A stretch of 64,000 bases of DNA, from contig JAPEVC010000111.1 of NCBI GenBank assembly GCA_027946555.1, forward strand, positions 1 to 64,000. The letters are read 5' to 3'. The stretch's first letter is position 1. Each line of letters begins with the position of its first letter. The stretch comes from Gnomoniopsis sp. IMI 355080 (taxonomy: Eukaryota > Ascomycota > Sordariomycetes > Diaporthales > Gnomoniaceae). This document shows positions 53,083 to 64,000 of the stretch, one piece after another. The notes under the pieces are model-generated. The model was not told where the DNA came from, did not search any database, and worked only from the letters and a program-made list of their open reading frames with translations. The translations under genes were made by a program, and so were the position numbers.

Positions 53083-53485
53083 GCTTGTTGTCCAATTGGC
53101 GAGAGCCTGATTCACCGTGAGAAGAGCACAAGAGCAAGACAAGCCTACAATGTTCGCACTCTACGACCGCGAATGTGGTCCTTTTTGTTTTGTTTTTTTA
53201 ATCCTTGTATTCGGATTGCCGGATGGCGAAGCATGGACCTCAGGCCATTTCAATCCTGCGCTGGCAGAGCTTGGCAGGGATCCCAATTTCTTAAGTTCTG
53301 GGGAGGCTCCGCTATAATTTTTTTGGGAACCTGGGAAACAACGACATCACCGCCAACCACTGCACCTTTGCGACCCGCCCAACGAAACAATTGACACCGC
53401 CTAGAAAACAATAATACGGTCGCAGCCAATACACACAGACCCTCAAGGATTGCCTCGAAATTTCTTCTCACACCCCTTTCGGAAA
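53083..53485. promoter_or_regulatory. Divergent promoter region (ERG2 / CSL4)
   Basis: 403 bp between outward-facing start codons. A CCAATTGG element lies at 53092-53099, close to the ERG2 start, and is palindromic, containing CCAAT on both strands. Whether it acts as a CCAAT box or is only leader sequence is uncertain. Confidence 0.5.
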
Positions 53486-54263
53486 ATGTCAACCTCCATC
53501 GCCCTCCCCGGCCAGCTCCTCGGCCCCTCCAGCGCCTACCGCCCCGGCCCCGGCGTCCACCTCCACGACTCCCAGCTATACAGCTCCCTCCTCGGCGCCG
53601 TAGCCATCTCCCAGCCCGCCTCTTCCTCCTCCTCGAACTCCAAAGGCCCCGTCAAGCGCATGACAAAGATCACGGCGCACCTTCCCTCCTCCTCTGCCGG
53701 TGCAGCCGCCGCGGCGCTCGAACTTCCCACAATATCCGTGTCGCGCCACGCGCGTGAAGTGCTGCCGCAGGTCGGGAATGTGGTGCTGTGCCGGGTCACG
53801 CGCATCACGCCGCGACAAGCTGTCGTTGCGATCCTGGTCTGTGGCGAGACGGTGCTAGAGGCCGAGTGGCAGGGCGTGATTCGCGTGCAGGATGTGCGTG
53901 CAACCGAGAAGGATCGGTGCAAGGTGTATGAGAGCTTTAGGCCGGGCGATATTGTGAGGGCTTCGGTGGTATGTTTTGTTCTTTTCCTTTCTTTTTCTGT
54001 CGCGCCTTGGGGGAAGAGGCTCTGCCTCCACTCTCTTTTGGGATGGAAGCAGTGAGCGAGTAGGAGATGCTAACTGTGTGTCATTTGAACAGATTTCCCT
54101 GGGCGATCAGAGCAACTACTATCTGTCTACAGCAAGCAATGAGTATGGCGTTATCATGGCTGTCAGTGAGGCCGGGAACGTCATGTATCCCGTGTCGTGG
54201 AAAGAGTACAAGGACCCGGAGACGGGGCTCAGCGAGGCAAGAAAGGTTGCAAAGCCTTACTGA
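53486..54263 (+). CDS. CSL4: Exosome cap subunit Csl4
   Basis: Two exons (53486-53968 and 54093-54263) join to 217 residues. The N-terminal domain starts IALPGQLLG and HLHDSQLYSSLLG. A Ser/Ala-rich spacer follows, and then the S1 RNA-binding fold with VLPQVGNVVLCRVTRI, GVIRVQDVR, YESFRPGDIVRASV and ISLGDQSNYYLSTA. The final zinc-ribbon-like segment ends in MYPVSWKEYKDP. Csl4 caps the nuclear and cytoplasmic RNA exosome and contacts the ring subunits. The PGD-VRA-V and SLGD motifs are diagnostic. The 124-bp intron separates the S1 strands; phases are 0/0. It is divergent to ERG2. Confidence 0.92.
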
Positions 54264-55571
54264 GCTGCATCTTCCGACTGGAAGACGGAGGCAAAGCACT
54301 CATCTATCAGACTACATGCCGCAAACTCTGGCTTATGACTGTGATCTAAAATCTATGAATTGAGGCTGTCATTGTCTCGAGCCGGGTTGCTTCAGGACGC
54401 CAGCATGGCGCAACATCAGAGGTGTTTGCAGCTGAGGCTAGCAGCATGCGGTCCCGAGCTTTTCATCGACGGTCGAGCATCACCCGGACGTAGCAGCAGA
54501 GAACCTACGCCTAGGAGAGGGGTTTCGCAGCTGGCGGTCTGGAAAAGGAACATAGGTCTGGTATGCGACGTCGAATTCGGATCCGACACGGAGATCAATT
54601 GCTAGAACTCTACCCTTGTCGCATTGGCGCCGCCTGAAGTGGCTCGCGAAGCGATCGTGGGGAGTTGTTCGGCTTTGTGGCGGCGATGCTGGCTGAGAAA
54701 ACGGCAGCACTGCAGGTCACTCTGATAGTCAGTCACAACATGTCCATTAAGCACTGCACCAATCCGGATTCTGATGGCCAGAGCCGTGGTTGTGTCTTGG
54801 TTGAGACTCTTTAGCTTGGAGAACCATGTCCAAGAGACCGTCTCGGCGGCTGAGAGAATTAGATGAATACATCATCACTCAACGTGACCGGCAGCATTGT
54901 TCAAGCGTACCCGCGGGTCGTCGTTGGTACCCACCATCCGAGTTCGCGCCTTTCTACATGGTCACCTTCATGCTCGTTTGAAATGACAAGCCATCTACAT
55001 GAGAATGACTGTTTTTATTGCTCCGTGAAGGTCTGCTCGAGAAACGTTGGGGTAGACTGCCCCCCCTCCAACGTGAATTGTAGTATACAAGATCTGTGAG
55101 ATACAGGCCGGTCATAAAGCGGGTCAAGTAGCACAGCCAGAATGTTGCATGGAAGGCTGCTCGTTCCCCCGTCAGAAAATGTCCTCCACATGCGCACTCC
55201 TTGTTTGCCATGTGCTCTTGTGCTCTGGATGCAATGCTCCGTCAATTTCACAAGACGGGGACACATCGTACGACAACACGCCTGAATTCCATGAAGCTGG
55301 AGTTCATGTGTATTTCCGATAGACTTGACTTGCTCTTCTTTCAATACTGTCCAGTCCAGGGCATCGTAGACCAACCATCCAGTCAGATACCGGATGCGGC
55401 CGGTATGGTGCTTTGTGGATTCATAATAGGTCTTGTATCGTCAACCATCGCTCATAGTCGTATGTGAGATTCAGTCCTCGACGAGATAACGCCAGCGAAG
55501 CTTGAGAGCCCTCAAAGCCTCCATCCGGAGAACATTAAGATGGGTTGCGCATTGAGTCCCACCCACGCCCG
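54264..55571. other. Intergenic region between convergent genes
   Basis: 1.3 kb containing 3' flanks of CSL4 and MHF1. Open frames here are short and without motif. Confidence 0.5.
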
Positions 55572-56031
55572 TCATCGCTTAGCCCTGCCTTGGCCCTTGC
55601 TGACCTTTGCCGCATTCTGCTCATCCACAAAATCCTTGATGATGTCGTGTAGGTCTGTGTTGCGTCTCGCGAGCAGCAAAACGTCATCTGTCTGAACTGT
55701 AGTTCGACCAGCATGGCGACTGAAACTTTCGAGGTCTAACGCTACGTTTTCTGTTCTCAGATTAGACCCCAATTTCTTTTGGGAGCGGGAGAATTGGGTC
55801 AAGTCTCGTCTTTGGTACCGATTTGTGTCCACACCATCTCCGTCAGCGCACCGATAAATTGAGGCGTCGCGTTTCTGCTACGCTTCAAGGAGTCCTCGTC
55901 GACAATCTTGCCGACCGCAAACCACAGCGCGGCTTTCAGACGCTATATGGATGTTAGTGACGCGTCTGGAGAGTGCATTGTGGTTGTCAATTACTCACTT
56001 CGCGGACGTCTTCTTCCGGTGTATCCGACAT
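55572..56031 (-). CDS. MHF1: CENP-S / Mhf1 histone-fold protein
   Basis: Three short exons (56031-55999, 55942-55819 and 55750-55572) join to 111 residues. Helix 1 reads LKAALWFAVGKIV, then TPQFIGALTEMVWTQIENVALDLESFSRHAGRTTV, split by a 68-bp intron, and TDDVLLLARRN with a Lys/Arg-rich tail. (The middle stretch is positions about 32-65; the intron falls at TQI/ENV.) This is the histone fold of CENP-S, which pairs with CENP-X/Mhf2. The complex works at the kinetochore and, with the FANCM/Mph1/Fml1 helicase, in replication-fork repair. Length is typical. Only the last exon is visible as a long frame; the first two are very small. Confidence 0.88.
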
Positions 56032-56556
56032 TGTTTGTTTATTGTTGGTCAAATACAGAGAAGACTAGCATTTGACACGGGCGCACTTTGCAAAAAGAGA
56101 AGCATCACATTGTATTGATGGGTGTCATGACATATTTCCCGAGAGATGTCGTTGAAGAACGCGACTTCCTTGTTCAGCTGTGTTAGTGACTCTCGACCAA
56201 TCAGGACTAGGCTGATACTAGCGCAAGCTCGCTACTGGGGTCCCCTGAGACAATTTTCGTCACTTGCTGGGGAGGCCGAGAATAGTCAAAGCGTTCAGAC
56301 TACTTCTAGCGACTTCACCTCTCTACCCACAGTCAAAATTCCCTCAACTTCGACCTCCTTCGACTGCTTCCGCAAAGCAATTAAAGTCTCGGAGTTGAGA
56401 GTCACCTATACGACTAGAAACCACACACCCAAGTCCATCGCCCGCAACCGAAGAGAGCGGCGCATTCGAAATTATTCACACCTTGATCACCACCCATCCA
56501 CCGAGTCACTCCTCCCATCACGGCCTTTCCTCACCGCTCGCACCCAATCACCCATC
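56032..56556. promoter_or_regulatory. Divergent promoter region (MHF1 / PGA2)
   Basis: 525 bp between outward-facing start codons. The frame of PGA2 is open upstream to 56146, but that part looks like an untranslated leader. Confidence 0.5.
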
Positions 56557-57012
56557 ATGGCCGAAATCCTTGATTTAGCCGGCGTGGCGTATGACCGCTT
56601 CACCACCAACTTTCGAAAGTCCTTCGAAGGCATGTCGCCCGAGAAATGGATTCGAATAGTCATCATCGTCGGCACATACTGTCTCATCCGGCCATACCTG
56701 ATGAAGCTCGGAGGCAAGGCCCAGATGAAGCAGCACGAGAAGGAAGCTGCCGAGACAAAAGCGGAAGAGGAGAAGAGGGCCAAGATGTCGCCAAATGAGC
56801 TGCGGGGCTACAAGGAGATACCGGAGGACAGCGATGAGGAGGGCGAGGGCGGCGATGCCCAGGGGCAGGCTACGTCGACCGAGTGGGGGAAGAAGGCGAG
56901 GAAGCGCCAGAGGCACATGATTAAGAAGCTCCTAGATGCGGAGGAACAGAGGTTACAGGAACTACAGGACGATGATGAGGACAAGGATATTCAGGAGTTC
57001 TTGACGGACTAG
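56557..57012 (+). CDS. PGA2: Protein-trafficking protein Pga2
   Basis: A single-exon gene of 151 residues starting MAEILDLAGVAYDRF. A helix (FTTNFRKSFEGMSPEKWIR) leads into one membrane span at about 32-50 (IVIIVGTYCLIRPYLMKLG). A long charged helix rich in Glu/Lys follows, then the conserved GYKEIPEDSDEEGEG stretch and a C-terminal EFLTD. This matches Pga2, an essential ER/nuclear-envelope protein in yeast needed for maturation of Gas1 and ALP. The start at 56557 (CATCATGG) was preferred to an upstream in-frame ATG at 56146 because the extra 137 residues have no family counterpart. Confidence 0.85.
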   Translation: MAEILDLAGVAYDRFTTNFRKSFEGMSPEKWIRIVIIVGTYCLIRPYLMKLGGKAQMKQHEKEAAETKAEEEKRAKMSPNELRGYKEIPEDSDEEGEGGDAQGQATSTEWGKKARKRQRHMIKKLLDAEEQRLQELQDDDEDKDIQEFLTD

Positions 57013-57515
57013 ACTGGCGATCAACGCAGACACCTCTTGTGCATGTCCTTTATTGCCGTGGGCCGTTACTCAGATTGATCGGAATGGGTTTCTGTTAATA
57101 GTCTCTCTTTCAGGCCGCAAATGGTCACGAGAATCAAAGATAGCAGCCAAAGACAGGGAATGCATGCCTCCTCGTCGGTCAGACCGAAAGCTGGCCTTGT
57201 CACAAGCGTTGTTCGTGTAGCTCACCGGCCTCGATTCTCATGCAAGGCTATGTCTTGTACAAATGGCTTTGCTTTTAAGCATCTTCAATTTTCCATCCCT
57301 ACCTGATACTCGTCGCAGGCCCCCAGTCAACTTTGACGAATTCCCTTTCCCAAGCATACTGGATATGCTGATACGCCTTGCCGTCTTGTTTTAATTTATT
57401 ATTGCGCCCTAATCCCATCCTTATTGGTTTTTTCATGCCCTTCAATCTATATTCTTTTTTCAGTCCATACTCTTGTGCAAAGACTGTCCAGGGCCAAATC
57501 TTATTTCCAAGCTCC
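57013..57515. other. Intergenic region between convergent genes
   Basis: Shared 3' flank of PGA2 and the large disordered-protein gene; nothing further seen. Confidence 0.55.
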
Positions 57516-60347
57516 TCACACCAGTCCCAACCTGTCTCTCAACCTCGAATCCAAATACGCAATGCCATCCTCCCTCCTGCAGGCCCGTCGAAACAAGTCC
57601 CTCATTGCCGGACTGGCCATCTGACAAACCGTCGCACTCTTGATCAGCTGCGGCTTGTGATAAAAGTTCCTCACCACCGAGTTTTCCGCGCCTTCGCTCG
57701 CGGTCCCATTGGCCATGGCCGAAGCGTCCACCACGAGCTCAGGATAGACCACATCCAGGAAACACTCCTCACAGACTGTCATTTCCGGTATGTGAGCCAT
57801 GGTGTACCAAGACCCATGACGCTGCGGCTCATCCTTGGGACACTCCTCGACGCCCGCCCACGAGTCGATCCTCTCCACCAATCTCTCCATGTTCGGCACA
57901 GAATTCTTGGCCATCGCACGGTCGTGGGTGTCTTCGAGGATGTCAAAGTACGTGAGGAATCGGGTCCGGTTGGGCGCGAAATGCAGACTGCACTGGCCGG
58001 ACCGGGCCTCTGCCGGCCGGTCGAGCGGCACAAAGATGCCCGTCAGGCTGGGGAACAGCACCTGTACGGACTCGGCACAGGGACTGCAGACCTTGAAGTT
58101 GGAGATGCAACGCCGTGTGTCCGGGTCGAGGATGGAGTACCAGATGCGAGCGACGCGCACTGGTCCGTAGCAAGGGATTTTGTGCTTCACGGACACGTCG
58201 TGGATGCCCTGGAGGAGGCGAAGATCGTTCCTCCGATATTTTCGTGTCATTAGCCATGCAATGCGATACCACGGCGAGGTCCCCAGGTCGCAAGCGATTT
58301 CCTTGTCTCTACTGCGGTACGACGCAGGCACAAATGAGTCCCGGAACGCGGTAGGAAGGAAGACCTGTTCATAGCAAGACGGGCAGATATTGAAGCTGTC
58401 GTATCTGGGAAGCGTATACCAATCCGTGTATCCAGACCGTGGCCGTTTCCGTGGACAGTCCGGTAGCCCTGGAGCTGTACCTGCGCTTACATCCTGTGAG
58501 TAGCGGCGGTATGACACGACAGACGGCGGACCAGACTGTTCCAAGTTAGTCCCACTGTGTCGAGGAGTAAGAGGTGCAGTCTGATGGTAAGCGTCAAACT
58601 GGTCAGTTTGCCAGCAGGAGGGTGGTTGTGGACTAGTTTCCAAGGAGCCCTTTGGTGTGGGTGGCATCGTCTGCCGTTTTCGGTCAACTGATGGGATAAC
58701 TATGGGAGGTAGTGATGCTGTGGACAGAGACAAAGGAGGATTTACCGGCTTGCTGGAACTTGCGCTGGATTTGGTGCTAGGGGTTCGAGATGAAGCTCTG
58801 GGTCGGCCAAGATCATAGACGCGGTCATCGGCCCTTAGCTTGGATCGACTCCGGGGCGAGGAAGGACTACCAGATGATGTCGGTGACACGGGACGCCTGA
58901 TCTCGCTCCTTCGTTTGTCTTTGACCACGTGAAAGGTACTTGCGCTCCGGGACTCGGGCTGAAGGGTGTAGTCGTGGAAAGTTTCCTGAGAGATTTTGGG
59001 GCTCGGCATTGGTGACGGAGGCTTGGACCTTGTCGTTGAGGCAGCATACGGCCGTGATCCAGCTGGGCTCAGTAAGGCGGAACGATCGTCGTGAATGATG
59101 GTTGACTTCCTGTGCTCTCGGTGGTGCCGGCGGGTGGGCTTGTGTTCACGACACTCATCGCTCGAGCTTTCCAGAACGGATTCTCTTGGTGGGGACGAGC
59201 GGCCGTGATAGCTGGACCTGTTCCGGCTGAGTTTGTGCGAATCTGTTCGAGGTCTTGCCGGAGAGGTTTCCCTTCGTGAAAGTCTTGGTGGCGATCGTCT
59301 ACGGTCCAGAGAAGGGGACTGAGGTCCGTTCTTTGACCGACTGTGCGCTTCGTCCTTGTGAGAGCTGTGTCTCTCCACTGTCTTCCTCAATTGAGGCACT
59401 TCCATGTCCGAGTGTAGGCGCCGGACTGCTCCTGGGCCGGCGCCATGAGACGTTCTGGCGTATCCCTCTATGCCTTTGTGGTCGGCGGAGTGCGGCTTCT
59501 GTTGCTCCCTTTGACGAATACCCTCTCCACCCGTATTGAAGTTCCAGTACGCCCTATCGCGGCCTTTCGTGGCATGTTTGACAACTGGTGTTAACAAGGC
59601 ATCTCCACCCCGTAGCGTGGGTCCTGGACGAGCACTGAAATAGTCTCGTGGGCTTGCGTCTCGATGGCCTTGGTCAATACAGGTTGCTGATCTTGATCTC
59701 AGGATGTGCGATGGTGGCCTTGGATGAGTATGGTTCGAGGCTTCTGTTACTATTCGCGGTAGATCGGTCCTCGATCTGCGTGGCTTTAGTGGTGGCAGTT
59801 CATCCCTATCTGGTTTGGGATCCAGTGGAGCCTTTGAGTTGGCCGTATACTTGGTCTGGGCGGGTGGTCTTGATGTCTGACTGGCCGAGTCGACGTCTGA
59901 TAGACACTCTTCACTTGTCTTGGTTGGTGGAACAAGAACAAAGCGCCGCTCGGGGTTGTGCTCATGCACGGGGAGGATGATGGGAAGCTGATCCACCGTT
60001 CCTCTGAACTTGGGCTCTTCGTCATTCAAACTGACGACGGAGCCATTAGTCTCCTTTGCAACGGAGTCCTCCTCATCTTCAACACTCGGAGGCGGAGGGA
60101 ATTGTTTGTGTGAGAAGTGATTGAAGACCCTAGGGACTCTTGAGATGTCGTCTGACTCCAGGGGAGCTAATTTGAAGGATTGATCTGCCCGGAATGAGTT
60201 GTGACTGAGAAGCAGACCCAAAGTACGATTAGCAATTAATCGTACGTGCATTCCATTACCGAAAACTTACGGCTTAGGGCTCTTGGCCCTTTGTGTTGTC
60301 CAAATGCCCGTACTGAGCAAGTCATGAAGATCTCTATCTTCAACCAT
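57516..60347 (-). CDS. Large Ser/Arg/Pro-rich protein with three CxxC motifs, unknown function
   Basis: Two exons (60347-60271 and 60204-57516) join to 921 residues; the 66-bp GTAAGT-TCAG intron restores frame as SPKPHNSFR. Residues about 40-600 are disordered and rich in Ser, Arg, Pro and His, with many SP and RRxS-like sites that kinases could modify. The C-terminal third (about 610-921) looks folded and has paired cysteines at 633/636 (CPSC), 732/735 (CSPC) and 837/840 (CEEC), plus further single Cys, suggesting structural zinc sites. It carries conserved-looking tracts such as SGYTDWYTLPRYDSFNICP and WYTMAHIPEMTVCEEC. No enzymatic motif is seen. It resembles fungal conserved hypothetical proteins I cannot name. 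Confidence 0.7.
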
Positions 60348-63300
60348 GCTGAATAGGCCTTTTCAATCGATTGTTTCCTCAGTCAACGCAGAGGTGACAT
60401 GGGGACTGGATATATGCTATGTCCAGCGGGGTATCACGGCTATCGCGGCTGTCAAGCTGACACCAGCGAGCTTCAATTGTGAGACTGCGAAGCCGGTATG
60501 AGTTCCGAAGCTCTCAATCCTTGGCACAGACGGGAGGGCCAGGGCGCGGCACGGTGGATCTGGTGTACTATTGCAAGAACGAGAAGGTCAGATCGGAGAA
60601 TATTCTTGTGCTATGGACGAAAATCAATGTCAGGACTGAACAAGCCAGAGGGGCTTTGGTGCGAGGATGCATCATCGTCCTTCAGGGACGGGGATAAGAA
60701 AAGGCCCTTGCTGGGGGCTGCCGCGGGGGACACGGGATATCAAGAAGGCGGGGAGGGGTGGATGTGTGATATTGAGAGGGGATGGTCGCCCTCGTCAAGG
60801 GCTAACTGCATAGTAAGCACAGCGAAAGGAGCTTTGACTTACTATGGATTCCGAAGCTTAAATCTTGCTGAACAGCGTCAAAAGTATTAGTCTGTGTCTC
60901 GACGAGAGCAGAGCGGCAAGAAGCAGGGGAATTGTTTACTTTAGTACTCAAAGCTATTCGTAATTATAGAATGCCTGGCCTCTTTCCAGGCTTGCTGCAA
61001 AGTCTGTACGCCTCCACGTATGGATGTATACCAACAATCAAGTGCTGTTACTTTGTACATATACCGAAGTACCGTCTTCTGTGCTGTCGACTTTGTGACA
61101 TAATATATCCACTATTTTAAACTGCTTGCATGTCGTCCTGCACACCACAGACATTATTCGTACAGTTGGCCTGCTTCTTAATAATCTTGATCAGTCGCCA
61201 TCGAGTGCGACAGCACCTCAGGCACGGCTCACGCAGCATGTCTCTACTCCCTTTTTTTTTTCTACACGCCTCCAGCTTATGATCGGAAGACCAACGTCGA
61301 GTCAGATGTGCATCGTTGAGACGCCCGGCCAACGATCGGCCCACAGAATAGGCCAACAGAGCCTCATCCAACCGATCAGAGTCATTTGTTTTCGAGAACG
61401 CTCTCGAAACACCAACAGGCATGAGCAATGGTGCCTGGATGCCCAACAGCCCAACTCTCCGACATTCATTTGGCCAGGGGCAACGAGGCCTAGCCCAGCT
61501 GGCCTGGTAGAAGCCAGATCTCGAAGAGGGGTCAACGATGCAAGTGATGATCAACAGAGGGGTCGAGAACAGGGGTGAAGCTTAGCATTGCTACGTAGGT
61601 ATTTAGGGTACCCCCCCCCCAACGTTTCTCCCGAGATCCGGAGGAAAAGAGTAGACACACAACGATTCCGGCCACACTTCATGACCTGTCGACGTGCCGC
61701 GTGCTTCTTGACATTCTCCAATACCAGTGCCGACTCGCCACCTGCAGGTCTGCATGGCTAGCCGCCGACCGATTCCTCGACTTGCGCAGGACGGTCAGGC
61801 CAGCCAGGCCAGCCAGGCGCCAAGCAGGCCAGGATGGACGGAAATGTCAGCGTTGCTAATGATCTCGTGAACCACGCCCTTCAGCTCCGTTGAGCCTCAA
61901 GTTATGTATGCAGTGTATATCTCATCAGCGGACGAATCCTCCGGTGTGCCCGTACACCATCACAAACCGGTACCACACATCTATCGGGCGTAGCTTTGCC
62001 TGCCCCTGTACACACAACTTCACGAGTAGTGATTGCTTCCTCCACACAAAGGGTGGACAAAGTTTCGAGACGACGCGACACTTGAGACTCCCCGCCCACA
62101 TACTTGCCAAGCTACCTGATGGATTGTCTCTCGTGAGCCTGCCTGCTATTGTCTGATCACGCTTGCCCCGTCATTCCACAGGCGTTCTACCGAAGCCGGT
62201 TGAACATGGGCAGGATGATCGACGCCTCGGGTAACTGCTTTTACCCGAAAACATGGTCCATAATGACAGGCGAGAAGGATATCCGACCACGGTCGACACT
62301 AGAGGACGTACTCTGGTTGGGCCAGCGGAGGATCTGCGCCAAGTTCGTTTGATGCATTAAATTCACCCTCCATCAGACTTTTCAAGAACACGGCGATGCG
62401 GCCTAGTCGTCCAATGTTGCAAGCCACTACAGCGCTGATCTTCCGGGCGAAGAAGGCGGTGACCAAGACTGACTTTCGGGTCAACTGGCGTAAAATGCTT
62501 CTCGACCTCTTGGAGCTAGCTACTCAAACATATCGATCCTTTCACGCTCACATGTTGTTGGACCAAGTCAGCAAGTCTGGATTAAGTCATCATAAGACTT
62601 TTGCAAGAGGCCGAACATTTCAGCTGCAGTAGCTCAATGCACTGAGGAATGCACACACAATGCATTACATAGTACATGGCTCGGAAAAAATCAAGCCACC
62701 AACGTGGCCATCTCGATGATGACGAGAAATACCCTTACCCACTGTGTATAGCAAACAGCGCACGCGAAATTCATGACTGTGTGCATGACATTCCGCCTTG
62801 TCGGAGAATAGCAGCGGGACCATCTCGTCGCCTACCGCGAGGTGACTGCCTCGTTTTGCGCCCCGTACTGCTGCCCAAAGTCGCACAAGTTGGTAATCCA
62901 ACCCACAACCTCAGAAGTACAGTGATCATGGCTAATGCCAGTGGTTTGGTTCAAATAGGTCAGTCCATCTGAGTAAATCTCATCATGCTCAACACCACAC
63001 CACATTGCATCCGGAGCGAAATGGAATGTGGTGATACTTTAGATGACCTGTCACCCGCGTTCAACAAGGGGTATCTCTCACGGTTCATGGCGTGCAGTCG
63101 GAATCCTCCATGCCAAGCAACATCTCAGATCAGGTCGCCATGAGGTCTGGTTCGGATGCAGCTTCGTCTCCCGCGCATGCCGTGTTGCGAAGGGCTGCAT
63201 GTCTCAACCGCCCACCAACAACGGCTCCTTGCTTCTCGGCATGGTATGTATCACAACACATCAGGGAACTTCTTTGCCGTAACCGGGACGCAAAAAGGAT

Positions 63301-64000
63301 TGTTTAGAGAGCGGCTGTCGCCCACGGATGGCCGAGTGCTCTGTCTAGCTTTCTCTGGGCGATGGCCACGTAACAACGAGAAATGAATCATGCGCGCGAC
63401 TCAAGAGGTATGCTAGAGAACTGAGTGGGTGTGTTACATTTCATGTCTATTCCCACACTCCTCCGCCACTTCACTTGGTCAATGGCTGAGGTGCACAAGT
63501 CTTCAAGTATAACAAGGGCGGTCAAGCTGCGAGGCGAAAGCACGTTGTTTGACCTTACACCAAATCTTGGGCTCCGGTGATGGGGTTTGTGAAGGAAAGC
63601 GGCACCCTCCGGCGAACAGTCGGCTACTTTGTCGATGTCTAGCTCAACCAGCAATGGTCGTCGACATGAACTGACCACTGTTCAGACACTCTTAGTGATA
63701 TTGAGGGTAGCGGCTCATGCAATTCCCAACTATCGCCCCTTTCGCCACTGCGTCTCGCGGAGTAACGACTGGTCGTCCTTGCGCTCGCTCGAACCAAAGA
63801 TCAGACTGAGGACCACGGACGGGCGTATGCGTCAATTTGGCCACCACCAGACCGTGATTCGTGCCAGCCACATTTTCTGACCATCCTAGCGTGGCGTGAG
63901 AGCTTCAACAAAATTTCTGTTCCGAAGTTGCCCGGAAATGCCCATCAAACGCCGTGACAAGGTGATTTGATTGCTACACAGGCTACTTGATCCTCGGGTC
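60348..64000. other. Gene-free right end
   Basis: 3.65 kb in which no frame carries a recognisable motif or a consistent splice pattern. It holds the promoter of the 921-residue gene, a C-run near 61611, and a short CAGGCCAGC minisatellite at 61794-61832. A gene whose exons are all short could be missed here. Confidence 0.5.
61794..61832. repeat. Short CAGGCCAGC minisatellite
   Basis: Several overlapping copies of CAGGCCAGC and CAGGC occur in about 39 bases; related CAACCAGGC units occur near 21977-21993. Confidence 0.7.

Noticed and set aside
56146..56556. N-terminal extension of PGA2 by 137 residues
   Set aside because: No family counterpart; the conserved protein begins at the ATG at 56557 with good context.
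1..64000. CRISPR arrays, bacterial operons, riboswitches
   Set aside because: The DNA is eukaryotic; no regularly spaced direct repeats or bacterial signals were seen.

Overview
The window is nuclear DNA of a filamentous ascomycete (Pezizomycotina). Genes are split by short introns, mostly 54-82 bp, with GTRNGT/GTCAGT donors. Housekeeping orthologues are typically fungal (acrB, MKT1, PUS4, SEC2-like, ERG2, CSL4, MHF1, PGA2). Several intergenic AT islands look RIP-affected, and TACCTAGGTA palindromes recur between genes. I cannot name the species; the palindromes and gene content would suit a Sordariomycete, which is inference. All exon models were worked out by hand from splice signals and reading frame, and each one given as joined exons sums to a whole number of codons.

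Left part (about 1-12 kb): an accessory, secondary-metabolism-like block. It holds a cytochrome P450 (+), a stand-alone LovC-type enoyl reductase (-), a short-chain dehydrogenase (+), a second P450 (-) and a secreted bicovalent FAD oxidase of the berberine-bridge type (+). No polyketide synthase, NRPS or terpene synthase is present in the window. AT-rich islands lie at the left edge and between the second P450 and the FAD oxidase. From 12 to 16 kb there are three unrecognised small genes, one clearly secreted and with consistent splicing.

Middle (17-36 kb): the large gene acrB, a 4.2 kb gene-free stretch, a small AltA1-like secreted protein, and a class 3 lipase. A decayed zone follows (about 29.7-34.5 kb). 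It contains the broken C-terminal end (ketoreductase-acyl carrier) of a polyketide synthase, a possible solo copia LTR, the broken N-terminus of a P450, and two diverged copies of a 47-bp coding-like segment. An intact NAD(P)-binding NmrA-like protein closes the zone.

Right part (37-64 kb): an unrecognised 213-residue frame, then a compact conserved block. Its genes are MKT1 (+), an AT-hook/RFTS-like chromatin protein (-), PUS4 (+), a Sec2-domain protein (-), an aldo-keto reductase (-), ERG2 (-), CSL4 (+), MHF1/CENP-S (-), PGA2 (+) and a 921-residue disordered CxxC protein (-). Three divergent pairs share 400-550 bp promoters. The last 3.6 kb shows no supportable gene.

The most unusual parts are the core-less tailoring cluster with an orphan trans-acting enoyl reductase, and the PKS/P450 graveyard about 20 kb away, which may record loss or rearrangement of a polyketide cluster.
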